A stretch of DNA of 35,093 nucleotides from the NCBI GenBank assembly GCA_003153055.1, contig PMBV01000490.1:20863-55955 (forward strand), given 5' to 3'. Made by a program: the position numbers and the translations under genes. Below are positions 12,647 through 21,226 of the stretch, one piece after another (the stretch's first letter is position 1; every line of letters begins with the position of its first letter). The notes beneath the pieces are model-generated. The model searched no databases. It saw only the letters and a list, made by a program, of their open reading frames with translations, and was not told the DNA's origin. This stretch comes from Myxococcales bacterium. GTDB lineage: Bacteria > Myxococcota > Myxococcia > Myxococcales > Myxococcaceae.

Positions 12647-15259
12647 TCAGGGACCAAACTCAAACGACCAGAGTTTTGCTTCGGTCAACCGAAGATGCAA
12701 GCGCGAGAGGGTCTCACCGGAGGCGACCCGCTGGAGCACCGCCCTCGCCAGCTCAGGGTAGAGCGACGACGACAGCACGTGCTCGACGTTTCTGGCCCCC
12801 GCCTCGCTCTCGGCGCACCGCGCGGCGAGCTCGTCGATGATCGACGGCTCGTAGGTCATCTTCAGCTTCTGCGAGGCGAACACTCGCGCCACCAGAGCGT
12901 CGATCTTGATTTGGACGATCTCCTTGAGCACCGCGCTGGTCATTGGCAGGTACGGCACGATGGTCATTCGGCCGAGGAGCGCCGGCTTGAAGTGCTTGCT
13001 CAGCGCCGGGCGGATCGCCTCGATGATGGACTCGACCGGGGGCAGCTCGGGCAGCGCCCCAATCTTCATCAACTGGTCCGTGGCCAGGTTGCTCGTCATC
13101 ACCACCACCGTGTTCTTGAAGTCGACGGCCCGGCCTTCACCGTCGTTGAGCACGCCCTTGTCGAACACCTGGTAGAACAGGTTCATCACCTCGAGGTCGG
13201 CCTTCTCGCACTCGTCGAGCAACACCACCGAGTAGGGCCGCTGGCGCACCGCCTCGGTGAGGCGCCCACCCTCGCCGTAGCCCACGTACCCCGGCGGTGA
13301 GCCGATGAGCCGGGACACGGTGTGCTTCTCTTGGAACTCGGTCATGTTGATGACCGTGAGGAACCGCTCGCCCCCGTAGAGGGCATCGGCCAGCGCGATG
13401 GCCGTCTCGGTCTTGCCGACGCCGCTCGGCCCGACGAACAACAACACGCCACGAGGCGTCTCGGTGCTCCGCACGCCCGCGGCAGCCATTCGCAGCGTCT
13501 CGGCCACGGCCTTGATGGCGCTCGGCTGACCGCGCACCCGCTCGGTCAGCTTGTCTTCGATGGTGAGCAGCGTCCCGACCGCCTCGGAGCGCATCTTCCC
13601 CATGGGAATGCCGGTCCACCCGGAGAGCACCTTCGCCACCGCGTCGACACCGACCTCGGGGTGAATCAACGCCGTTGGGTGCTGAAGCACCTTGAGCGCC
13701 TCTTGCGCCCCGGCGAGCTCGACCTCGAGGGCCTTGCTCTCGTCAGGGCTCTTCGCGGCCGCCAGCGCCGCCCGGGCAGCCCTCAGCCGCTGCACCGCTT
13801 CTCGTTCGGCGTTCCAAGCAGCGCGCAGCGTCTCTACCTTGGCAGTCGTCTCCGCCAGTGAGGCCTCGAGGGTCGTCACCACCTCGGCGTCGACCGGGTG
13901 GAGCTCGGCCTTGTCGCGGCGGAGCGACGCGAGCTCGGAGACCAGCGCGGCGACCTTCGACTCGGCGGCCACCAGCTCCTCGGGGCGAGCGTCGAGCGCG
14001 ACCTTGACCCGCGCAGCCGCGGTGTCGAGCAGGTCAACCGACTTGTCGGGGAGCTGACGGGAGCCCAAGTACCGGTGCGACAGCCTCACCGCCGCGACCA
14101 CCGCCTCGTCTCGAATGGTGACGCCGTGCGCCGCCTCGTAGAGCGGGCGAATACCCCGCATCATCACGATGGCGTCCTCTTCTGACGGCTCGTCGACCTT
14201 CACCGGCTGGAACCGGCGCTCCAGCGCGGCGTCCTTCTCGAAGTACTTCTTGTACTCGCTCCAGGTCGTCGCCGCGACGGTGCGCAGCTCGCCACGGGCC
14301 AGGGCCGGCTTGAGCAGGTTCGCCGCGTCACCGCCACCCGCGTTGCCGCCAGCGCCGATGAGCGTATGCGCCTCGTCGATGAACAAGATGATGGGCTTGG
14401 GTGAGCCCCGCACTTCCTCGATGACGCTCTTCAGGCGGTTCTCGAACTCACCGCGAACGCTCGCTCCCGCCTGGAGCAACCCGAGATCGAGCCCCAACAG
14501 CTCGACCTGCTTGAGCGAGTCGGGCACGTCTCCCTGCACGATGGCGATGGCGAGGCCCTCGACGAGCGCCGTCTTCCCCACGCCGGCCTCGCCGACCAAG
14601 ATGGGGTTGTTCTTCCGGCGGCGCGCGAGAATGTCGACCATCTGGCGGATTTCTCGGTCGCGCCCGAAGATGGGGTCGATCTTCTTTTCCCGGGCCTTGC
14701 CGGTGAACGAGGTGGTGAACTGGGCGAGCGCGCCGCCGTCGGTCGGCCGCGTCGCTGGCCCACTTCCGGTGGCCGCCGCTGCGTCGCCAGCCTCCGGGGC
14801 CGTCGCCAACAAGTCGGGCAGGCTCTTTCTCAGCTCGTCGGCCGGCACCTCGTCGAGGAGCGAGTAGACCTCGCCGGTGTAGCGACTGGGCTCGGCCAGG
14901 AATTGCGCTACCAGCACGCCGGTGCGGAGCTTGGCCGCGCCGAGCTCGAGCGAGCTCAAGAGCCAGGCGTCTTCGATCCACCGGAAGACCGAGTCGGAGA
15001 ACACCGGTCGCCCACCGTTGCCGACCTTCAGAGCCCGCACGCTCTGGGCGACGAGCTTGCGGAACTCTGCTCGATCGACACCAGCCGCGGTCAGCACCAG
15101 TGCCGCCTCGCCGGTCTCGTCCTCCAGCATCGGCTCGAGCATGTGCTCGACCACGATCTCATACACGCCGCCGTTGGTCGCGCGGCCCAGACCAGTCTCG
15201 ATCATCCGGTTGGCGCGAGGCGTCAGTCGACGAAACAGTTGCTTGGGGTTGACTCTCAT
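12647..15259 (-). CDS. tssH: T6SS sheath-disassembly ATPase TssH (ClpV)
   Basis: This 870-residue protein has the layout of class 1 Clp/Hsp100 AAA+ ATPases. An N-terminal domain spans about 1-155. The first ATPase domain has Walker A GEAGVGKT (223-230) and Walker B ILFIDEAHT (291-299). A coiled middle domain lies near 425-530. The second ATPase domain has GPSGVGKT (610-617) and VVLLDECEKA (678-687), with a C-terminal domain after it. ClpV recognises the contracted TssB-TssC sheath and pulls it apart for reuse. Context inside the tss operon distinguishes it from ClpB. Both ATPase sites look intact. It follows tssG by 16 nt. Confidence 0.96.
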   Translation of the reverse strand: MRVNPKQLFRRLTPRANRMIETGLGRATNGGVYEIVVEHMLEPMLEDETGEAALVLTAAGVDRAEFRKLVAQSVRALKVGNGGRPVFSDSVFRWIEDAWLLSSLELGAAKLRTGVLVAQFLAEPSRYTGEVYSLLDEVPADELRKSLPDLLATAPEAGDAAAATGSGPATRPTDGGALAQFTTSFTGKAREKKIDPIFGRDREIRQMVDILARRRKNNPILVGEAGVGKTALVEGLAIAIVQGDVPDSLKQVELLGLDLGLLQAGASVRGEFENRLKSVIEEVRGSPKPIILFIDEAHTLIGAGGNAGGGDAANLLKPALARGELRTVAATTWSEYKKYFEKDAALERRFQPVKVDEPSEEDAIVMMRGIRPLYEAAHGVTIRDEAVVAAVRLSHRYLGSRQLPDKSVDLLDTAAARVKVALDARPEELVAAESKVAALVSELASLRRDKAELHPVDAEVVTTLEASLAETTAKVETLRAAWNAEREAVQRLRAARAALAAAKSPDESKALEVELAGAQEALKVLQHPTALIHPEVGVDAVAKVLSGWTGIPMGKMRSEAVGTLLTIEDKLTERVRGQPSAIKAVAETLRMAAAGVRSTETPRGVLLFVGPSGVGKTETAIALADALYGGERFLTVINMTEFQEKHTVSRLIGSPPGYVGYGEGGRLTEAVRQRPYSVVLLDECEKADLEVMNLFYQVFDKGVLNDGEGRAVDFKNTVVVMTSNLATDQLMKIGALPELPPVESIIEAIRPALSKHFKPALLGRMTIVPYLPMTSAVLKEIVQIKIDALVARVFASQKLKMTYEPSIIDELAARCAESEAGARNVEHVLSSSLYPELARAVLQRVASGETLSRLHLRLTEAKLWSFEFGP

Positions 15260-15275
15260 GTCGCGGGGATCCCTT

Positions 15276-16310
15276 TCAAGTGACCCGATGGCTCTTCTGC
15301 CCTGTGCTCATTCGAACCGATGCGGTCTTCGCGTTGTACTGACCCAGCCAGGAGTCGAGCCCGAGCCGTGACCCAGCGTCGCCGGAGGCCAGCGTCAGGC
15401 TGCGCCGACTCTCGTCGACGGTGACGTCGAGGTCGTACCGCAGCCAGTCATTCACGAACAACGCCACGATGGCGTCGATGGTCGCCCGCAGCGGCGTGCC
15501 CGACCCGAGGCGCCTGAAGTCCTGGGAGTTCACCGGCCCGACCTTGATGCGGAACTTGCTGGCCGCGTCGAAGGCTCGGGTCCCCAGCACCATCTCCATG
15601 CCCAGCCGGTGGTTGGCGACACCCAACCGACAGAGGTCGCGCGCATCGAGCACGACCCACTCGCCCACGAAGGGCTCGACCTCGATCTTCGCCCCGGGGA
15701 TCTCTGGCCCGAGCACGAAGGAGAGCGCGTTGGCGAGCGCGTCGGGAGAGCGGCGTGAGGCCGCCAGGGCCGGCAACAGCATGAGAATAATGCGGAGCTC
15801 GAGTGTCTGGCGCTGCGTCGCCGTGTCGACTCCCGCGACCGCCAGCAGCCGTCGGGCCCAGGCGTCGGCTCCGGTTTCGGTCGCCTCGGCGCTGAGCCGA
15901 TACTTGATGACGCCTCGGTACAGCAGCGACAACAGACGGTGGTGGAAGAGATCGAGGAACGCGCGCTGGGTGGCGCCCCGCTCTTCGTCGAGGAGCTCTT
16001 CGGCGAGGTGCACCGGCAAGGGACTCACCGCCCCGCTCAAGCCGAGGAAGGTGGTGACCACCTCGACTTGCAGCGGGTCGCTGCTCACGACCTTGGTACG
16101 GGTGATGTCACTGGCGTTGAAGCTCAGCGCCTGGTCATGGCGAAAGCGAATCGCCTCCGAGGCGAACGGGCCGAGCCCGCCGATGCGGGCGGCATCGGGC
16201 CGGAGCCGCTCGATCAGCGCCACGAGCCGAAAGAACCCCAGCTCCGACGCGTGGGCGAGCGGGTCGCTGGCCTCTACTGTGAAAGTTTCGTCCCGATTCG
16301 GAGCGGCCAT
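15276..16310 (-). CDS. tssG: T6SS baseplate subunit TssG
   Basis: This 344-residue protein matches TssG (ImpH/VasB family) in length and motifs. The N-terminus reads ASELGFFRLVALIERLRPDA, then IRFRHDQALSFNASDI, and FLGLSGAVSPLPVHLAEEL, the family's most conserved segment. TssG binds two TssF subunits to form the wedge of the baseplate around the Hcp/VgrG tube. The start overlaps the end of tssF by 37 nt, consistent with translational coupling and equimolar assembly. Confidence 0.95.
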   Translation of the reverse strand: MAAPNRDETFTVEASDPLAHASELGFFRLVALIERLRPDAARIGGLGPFASEAIRFRHDQALSFNASDITRTKVVSSDPLQVEVVTTFLGLSGAVSPLPVHLAEELLDEERGATQRAFLDLFHHRLLSLLYRGVIKYRLSAEATETGADAWARRLLAVAGVDTATQRQTLELRIILMLLPALAASRRSPDALANALSFVLGPEIPGAKIEVEPFVGEWVVLDARDLCRLGVANHRLGMEMVLGTRAFDAASKFRIKVGPVNSQDFRRLGSGTPLRATIDAIVALFVNDWLRYDLDVTVDESRRSLTLASGDAGSRLGLDSWLGQYNAKTASVRMSTGQKSHRVT

Positions 16311-18010
16311 ACGAACTCGAACCGAGAGGGCTCGGTCTTCACCTTGAGCTCACTGAAGGAATTCATGGTGACAAATGACGCGAAGAGCGCGTCGAGCACA
16401 CACCCAAACAAATACAAGTCTCCCAAGCTGCCGAATGGTTTCTCTTCGATGTCGACCTCGAGCCGCGTACCCTGAACCGTGGAACCTCGGTAGAGCCGGC
16501 GCGTCCTCGTCGCCTGCACCCGCCGGAGCGCCTGCACCCGCGACGAGTTGGCCCGCGCCACCCCGACGTCTCCATAGACTTGAAGGTTGTAGACCTCGAG
16601 GAGCCCCCGGAGCGCCTGGTCGTCGGCCAACGTTCGCTGGGTCACCGCCAGGTGCGAAATCAGGCGCCAGTGCAGCTCCGAGCCCAGCGGCGGAGACACC
16701 GGCTGAGTCGCCATCGAGATGTTCTTGACCCGGGCGCCTCCCGGCAGGGAATCACGCCCTCGGTTGATGTCACCCAGCGCCAGCCGGCCCGGAAGCAGCC
16801 GGTTGGTGCAGGTCACGTCGACCGAGATGACCTCTTCGTTCGTCTGGAGCTTCACCTCGAGGGGCGAGCCGATGACCAATACCGCGTCAGTGCCAGAGTC
16901 GATGGCCGAGCGCGACCGGTGCACTTGATAGAAGGACTTGTTCCCTTTCTGGCTCAGGTGAGGGAACAGCGAGAACGGCTGATAGACCGAGCGCTCGCCG
17001 TGGCGAATGCCAACCACCTGGTCGACGCTGAAGACCTCGGCGTGCTGCGGGGTCATGCCACTGGCCCGGAGAAAGTGCTCCTGACCGGGCGCGCTCTGGC
17101 GCAGCGGGTCGGTCGAGGTCGAGAACAGGTTGACCACCGGGCTACACGAGAGTCGAAAATTCTCGGCGCTCACCGTGCCGGAGATCGCCGGCATGTCCTC
17201 GACGAGGAACGCCAGCTCGAAGATGTCTTCGGTGGGCGCTGGGGCCTTCTCGAGACCCCGGACCTCGACGAAGAGGAACTTCTGGGGGAGCGTGAAGTAC
17301 TCCTGCACCCGCGCGAAGCCCAGGGGCACCAGCGGCGGCCACGGGAACAGCGTGCTCGACGCATCGAAGCCGGGGGCCACCAGCGAGTCTGACGACAGCC
17401 TGAACTGCTCGGCGCCCTTTGCGTCGCGCAGCGAGACGCCCCGGCAGTGCTTCATCAGGCTCATGAACAGCAAGGCCGCGGTGGCCAGCTCGCCGTGAAG
17501 GTAGAGCCGGAGCGGCTGCCCAAGGACGGCGCCCCGGCTCGCCTCGGTGGTCTCGAAGAAGAGCCTCAGCTCCGTCGCGGTCGAGCTCGTACGGGCCATC
17601 GTGACCCGGGTGAGCGCCGCGGGCAGGAGGTCGACATCTTCGGTCGTTCGGAAGCTACACGAGGTGCCCTCGACCGGCGCGGAGCAGAGCTCGGTGCCTC
17701 GGGGAATCCTCACGGGGCCGCGGAGCGCTCGAATCGGCGCCGAGAACTCGACGACCGAGCACGAAGGCACCGGCCGCAAATAGTGGGGCAACATGAGCTG
17801 GGTCAGCTCATGCGACAGCTCGGGAACGGCGTCTTCCAGGCGCTCGCGAATTCGCGCCGTCAAGAAGGCGAACCCCTCGAGGAGCCGCTCGACATCGGGG
17901 TCGGCGCTCTGCTCGGCCAGCAACGGGGCGACCGTCGGCTGAGCCACGCTGAAGGCCCGCCCCATTTCCCGGAGGTACGCGAGCTCGCTCTGATAAAACT
18001 TACTGAACAC
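16274..18010 (-). CDS. tssF: T6SS baseplate subunit TssF
   Basis: This 578-residue protein is of the TssF (ImpG/VasA) family. The N-terminus FYQSELAYLREMGRAF and the following VAPLLAEQSADPDVERLLEGFAFL are the classical family start, and SHELTQLMLPHYLRPVPS follows. The C-terminal region carries LPGRLALGDIN and VQGTRLEVDIEE. TssF forms the wedge complex with TssG and TssE. The start is a GTG at 18010 with GGAG 9 nt upstream. It lies 26 nt after tssE. Confidence 0.96.
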   Translation of the reverse strand: MFSKFYQSELAYLREMGRAFSVAQPTVAPLLAEQSADPDVERLLEGFAFLTARIRERLEDAVPELSHELTQLMLPHYLRPVPSCSVVEFSAPIRALRGPVRIPRGTELCSAPVEGTSCSFRTTEDVDLLPAALTRVTMARTSSTATELRLFFETTEASRGAVLGQPLRLYLHGELATAALLFMSLMKHCRGVSLRDAKGAEQFRLSSDSLVAPGFDASSTLFPWPPLVPLGFARVQEYFTLPQKFLFVEVRGLEKAPAPTEDIFELAFLVEDMPAISGTVSAENFRLSCSPVVNLFSTSTDPLRQSAPGQEHFLRASGMTPQHAEVFSVDQVVGIRHGERSVYQPFSLFPHLSQKGNKSFYQVHRSRSAIDSGTDAVLVIGSPLEVKLQTNEEVISVDVTCTNRLLPGRLALGDINRGRDSLPGGARVKNISMATQPVSPPLGSELHWRLISHLAVTQRTLADDQALRGLLEVYNLQVYGDVGVARANSSRVQALRRVQATRTRRLYRGSTVQGTRLEVDIEEKPFGSLGDLYLFGCVLDALFASFVTMNSFSELKVKTEPSRFEFVWPLRIGTKLSQ

Positions 18011-18036
18011 GCGGGGATACTCCAGCCAATGATGGT

Positions 18037-18426
18037 CTATTTCGACCAGACCTGCGCCCGGCCACCTGGCACGAACTCGGTCCGGAACTGAACGGCGGCT
18101 TTCGATTGATCGGCGAGCTGGGCCGATACCTCGAAGCGAACCACCATCGGAATTTCGAGCGGAATATGTCTCACGAGCACGTTCCGCAACCGTGGCTCGT
18201 AGGTCATGATGGTGGCGCGTATGGCCTTCGTCAACGTCAAAGCCGACCCTGGAAACGAATGAACGAGGTCGGTGAAATCGGGAACCCCCATGTCGGGGGC
18301 GGTCGCTGCTGAGCCAACGCGCATGTTCAGCAGCGACCGCAAGTTCTCGACCACCGACTCGATCATCTCGACACGTCGTTCGGGGGTGTTGCTGGCCAAT
18401 CGACCCAACAGTCCCCGATTGCCCAT
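18037..18426 (-). CDS. tssE: T6SS baseplate subunit TssE (gp25-like)
   Basis: This 129-residue protein is homologous to phage T4 gp25. It has ESVVENLRSLLNMRVGSA near the N-terminus and AIRATIMTYEPRLRNVLVR, in which YEPRL is the family's EPR core. TssE initiates sheath polymerisation on the baseplate. It begins three bases after the hcp stop, so it is co-transcribed with hcp. Confidence 0.95.
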   Translation of the reverse strand: MGNRGLLGRLASNTPERRVEMIESVVENLRSLLNMRVGSAATAPDMGVPDFTDLVHSFPGSALTLTKAIRATIMTYEPRLRNVLVRHIPLEIPMVVRFEVSAQLADQSKAAVQFRTEFVPGGRAQVWSK

Positions 18427-18429
18427 GGT

Positions 18430-18930
18430 TTACTTCTTCGAGACGCGGCCGGCGTCTTCGCTCTCGGTCTTCTCGCCGCTGTGATCGTCGTCAGCGCTGA
18501 CCACGACCTGAGCGAAGCTGAAGTCGAGCTCTTCGAGGTACGCCTTGCCCGAGGTGTCCGAAGAGACGTTCTTCTGGTTGGTGATGTTCGCGCCAATGAA
18601 CTTGTACTTGGCGAACATTCGCTGCGCGTTTGAACCACCCTTGGCAGGGCGGGTGAGGTGGATCTCAATCTCGAGATCCGTGTTCTCGACCAGCGCCTTG
18701 TGGAAGATGGCCGTAGAGCTGCTCAGATGCTGCGTGACGAAGACGTCGGTGTAGTTGCGACCAGACACTTGCACCGATGAGCCAGAGTGCGCGTCAGACT
18801 GTGCGACCGCGCCCTCGAACTCGAAGTCGTACAGCCGGATCCATCCGTTGCCGGCCTTGTACGTCGCGTCCTCGATGTCGTTGAAGCCCTTCACTTCTTT
18901 GCCGTTCACCTTGAATTTGCCGAAGATCAC
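18430..18930 (-). CDS. hcp: Hcp tube protein (TssD)
   Basis: This 166-residue protein starts MIFGKFKVNGKEVKGFNDI and contains GWIRLYDFEFEG and KYKFIGANI, typical Hcp strands. Hexameric rings stack to form the inner tube that is pushed out by sheath contraction and can carry small effectors. The start is decided by the ribosome binding site: AGGAGG (18940-18945) lies 9 nt before a GTG at 18930, whereas a TTG at 18939 would directly abut it. It is 56 nt after tssC, and its strong ribosome binding site fits the high amount of Hcp needed. The C-terminus has a charged Ser/Asp/Glu tail. Confidence 0.95.
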   Translation of the reverse strand: MIFGKFKVNGKEVKGFNDIEDATYKAGNGWIRLYDFEFEGAVAQSDAHSGSSVQVSGRNYTDVFVTQHLSSSTAIFHKALVENTDLEIEIHLTRPAKGGSNAQRMFAKYKFIGANITNQKNVSSDTSGKAYLEELDFSFAQVVVSADDDHSGEKTESEDAGRVSKK

Positions 18931-18986
18931 GAACCCCAACCTCCTAGTGCGTACTGCGTGAGCTGCCGTTTTCTACACACACGCCA

Positions 18987-20468
18987 TCACTTCTTGTCCA
19001 GCTTTCCAACGAGAGACAGTGAGAATGTGGCGCCCATGTATTTGAAATGAGGGCGAACGTTGATGTTGCACCGGTACCAGCCAGGCTGACCCTCGACGTC
19101 CTCGACCGAGACCGCTGCCTTGCGGAGCGGCTTGCGGGAACGAACGCCAGGAGCAGGGTCGTCCATGTCGACGACATACTGGCCAATCCATGCATTGAGC
19201 TGGCGTTCCAGATCGATGCGTTCCTTCCATGACCCGATCTGCTCTCGCTGGAGCACTTTGATGTAGTGCGCGAGGCGGGTCATGATGAACATGTATGGCA
19301 GCTGAGTACCGAGGCGGAAGTTGGTCTCGGCCGCCTTCCCCTCCGCGGTGGTGCCAAAGTACTTCGGCTTCTGTACCGAGTTGGCAGAGAAGAACGCAGC
19401 GTTGTCGTTCTCCTTGCGCATCGTGAGACCGATGAAACCTTCCTCCGAGAGCTCGAATTCCCGGCGGTCGGTGAGCAGAATCTCGGTGGGGATCTTGGTT
19501 TGAATGGCCCCCATCGCCTCGTACTGGTGAAGAGGCAAATCTTCCACCGCGCCACCAGACTGAGGGCCGATGATGTTCGGCGCCCAACGGTACTTGGCAA
19601 ACGAGTCAGCCACCCGCGTCGCCAGGGCGATCGACGCATACCCCCAGAGGTACGAGTCGTGCTTGCCGATGACGTCTTCTTGGAAGTTGAACGACTTCAC
19701 CGGCACGGTCTTCTCACCGTAGGGCAGCCGCAAGAGGAACCGCGGCATCGTGAGCCCGACGTAACGCGCGTCTTCCGTCTGCCGGAAGGAATTCCACTTC
19801 GTGTACTGCGGGCTCTCGAAGTGCGACTTCATGTCCTTCATCGCCGGGAGCGGCAGGAAGGACGTGTCTCCGAACATCTCCGGGCCTGCGTTCGAGATGA
19901 ACGGGGCGTGGGCCATCGCCGCGACCGAGGCGATGCGCGCGAGGAGCGTCAGGTCTTGCGGCCCCGGACCGAAGTCGTAGTTGCCGCACATCAGGCCGTA
20001 GGGCTTGCCGCCGAAGACGCCGAACTCATTCGAATACACCAGCCGGTAGAGGCCCGACTTGGTGACTTCTGGGGCATCATCGAAGTCGACGGACAGCGAC
20101 TCCTTGGAGATGTTGAGTACCTCGACCTTGATGTTCTCGCGGAAGTCGACCTTGTCGATGGCGAACTTGAGGCCACGCCAGGCTGATTCCAGCTTCTGGA
20201 CTGCCGGCGCGTGGAGAATCTCATTCACCTGGGCCGACAGCCGCCGGTCGAGCTCGGCGATCATCCCGTCGACCAGTGACTTGTCGATGCGCTCCTGGCC
20301 GCGGTTGTGCGAGAGGAGGTCGGCGACGAAGGCCTGCACACCACGCTTGGTGATGGCGTAGGCGTCGTCGGTCGACTTCAGCTTCGTTTCAGCGAGGATC
20401 TCGTCAAGCAGAGACCCTTCCTTCTGCGTGGTCGGGGCTGCTTCGGAGGTCTTTTGTTCAGCGCTCAT
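18987..20468 (-). CDS. tssC: T6SS contractile sheath large subunit TssC
   Basis: This 493-residue protein matches TssC (ImpD/VipB). The N-terminal SLLDEILAETKLKSTDDAYAI, the core AWRGLKFAIDK, PYGLMCGNYDFG, and GYASIALATRVADSFAKY are family hallmarks, and the length is standard. With TssB it forms the cogwheel-like sheath around the Hcp tube. It lies 36 nt after tssB with no strong ribosome binding site, which suggests coupling with tssB translation. Confidence 0.97.
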   Translation of the reverse strand: MSAEQKTSEAAPTTQKEGSLLDEILAETKLKSTDDAYAITKRGVQAFVADLLSHNRGQERIDKSLVDGMIAELDRRLSAQVNEILHAPAVQKLESAWRGLKFAIDKVDFRENIKVEVLNISKESLSVDFDDAPEVTKSGLYRLVYSNEFGVFGGKPYGLMCGNYDFGPGPQDLTLLARIASVAAMAHAPFISNAGPEMFGDTSFLPLPAMKDMKSHFESPQYTKWNSFRQTEDARYVGLTMPRFLLRLPYGEKTVPVKSFNFQEDVIGKHDSYLWGYASIALATRVADSFAKYRWAPNIIGPQSGGAVEDLPLHQYEAMGAIQTKIPTEILLTDRREFELSEEGFIGLTMRKENDNAAFFSANSVQKPKYFGTTAEGKAAETNFRLGTQLPYMFIMTRLAHYIKVLQREQIGSWKERIDLERQLNAWIGQYVVDMDDPAPGVRSRKPLRKAAVSVEDVEGQPGWYRCNINVRPHFKYMGATFSLSLVGKLDKK

Positions 20469-20504
20469 GGTGGGTCTTGCGTCAAAGGGTAGAGGTACAG
20501 CGGG

Positions 20505-21014
20505 TTACTTCTTTTCTTCACCTTCGCCCATGCCCAGCTCCTTGAGGAGCGCGGCACGCTGGGCGTCATCGCCGAGCAGCGCCTGGAGCTTCTTGCGAAA
20601 GACGGTGTTGTTCCCGATGGGGCTCTTCAAGGCGTTGAGCGCCTCACGGAGCTCGAGCAGCTTCTTGAGCTCGGGCACCTGGTTCACCACGCCCTCGGGC
20701 GTGAAGTCGTTGAGTGACTTGAACTTGAGGTCGACGGCCATTTCCGAGCCAGCGGCCTGGTCGTCGAGCTTGTTGGGCACCGCGACGGTCGTGCCGAGGT
20801 TCTGGCTCGCCATCACCTCGTTGAAGTTGTCCTTGTCGATGTTGATGGGCTGGCGCTCCTCGAGGGGCGTGTTGTCCTCCTTGCCCGTGTAGTCGCCAAT
20901 CATCAAAATCTTGAGGGGCAGCTCAACGTCTTCCGTCGCCCCGCCAGTGTCGGTCTTGTAGATGATGTTGACCCGCTCTTTGGGCGCGACGCTTCCGTCT
21001 TTTCCGTTGCTCAT
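20505..21014 (-). CDS. tssB: T6SS contractile sheath small subunit TssB
   Basis: This 169-residue protein is of the TssB (ImpB/VipA) family: PKERVNIIYKTDTGGATEDVE, PLKILMIGDYTG and MAVDLKFKSLNDFTPE. Its C-terminal acidic helix contributes to the sheath handshake. AGAGGAA lies 6-12 nt before the ATG. It is separated from tssA by 212 nt, the widest gap in the structural part of the cluster, so a separate promoter for tssB-tssC-hcp is possible. Confidence 0.96.
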   Translation of the reverse strand: MSNGKDGSVAPKERVNIIYKTDTGGATEDVELPLKILMIGDYTGKEDNTPLEERQPINIDKDNFNEVMASQNLGTTVAVPNKLDDQAAGSEMAVDLKFKSLNDFTPEGVVNQVPELKKLLELREALNALKSPIGNNTVFRKKLQALLGDDAQRAALLKELGMGEGEEKK

Positions 21015-21105
21015 GCGATTCCTCTACGGCTCGTGTGTTCTGGTTGGTTCGAAGATAGCCCGTGGAGCGTGGATGCCATGACACGAATGCTCAGCGAGAC
21101 CCGAA

Positions 21106-21165
21106 GGAGCAACGCGCACCGGCAACCCAACGTTCGCTCTCCCCCGCAGTGTCCCACGTTGCTCC
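21106..21165. repeat. 9-bp perfect inverted repeat in the tssA-tssB gap
   Basis: GGAGCAACG (21106-21114) is mirrored by CGTTGCTCC (21157-21165) with 42 nt between. The rest of the 212-nt gap (21015-21226) shows no gene and no convincing -35/-10 or sigma54 pair. It could form a large stem-loop in the mRNA between tssA and tssB or be a regulator-binding site. Confidence 0.5.
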
Positions 21166-21226
21166 CCTCCCACGTGCCGTCCTGGAGAATCGAGTTGCCC
21201 CAGGGTCCAAATCTGTCGGCATAGAA

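Noticed and set aside
21106..21165. Possible sigma54 (-24/-12) promoter before tssB
   Set aside because: A GG-N10-GC spacing can be found, but the flanking TGGCAC and TTGC elements do not match well enough to claim it.
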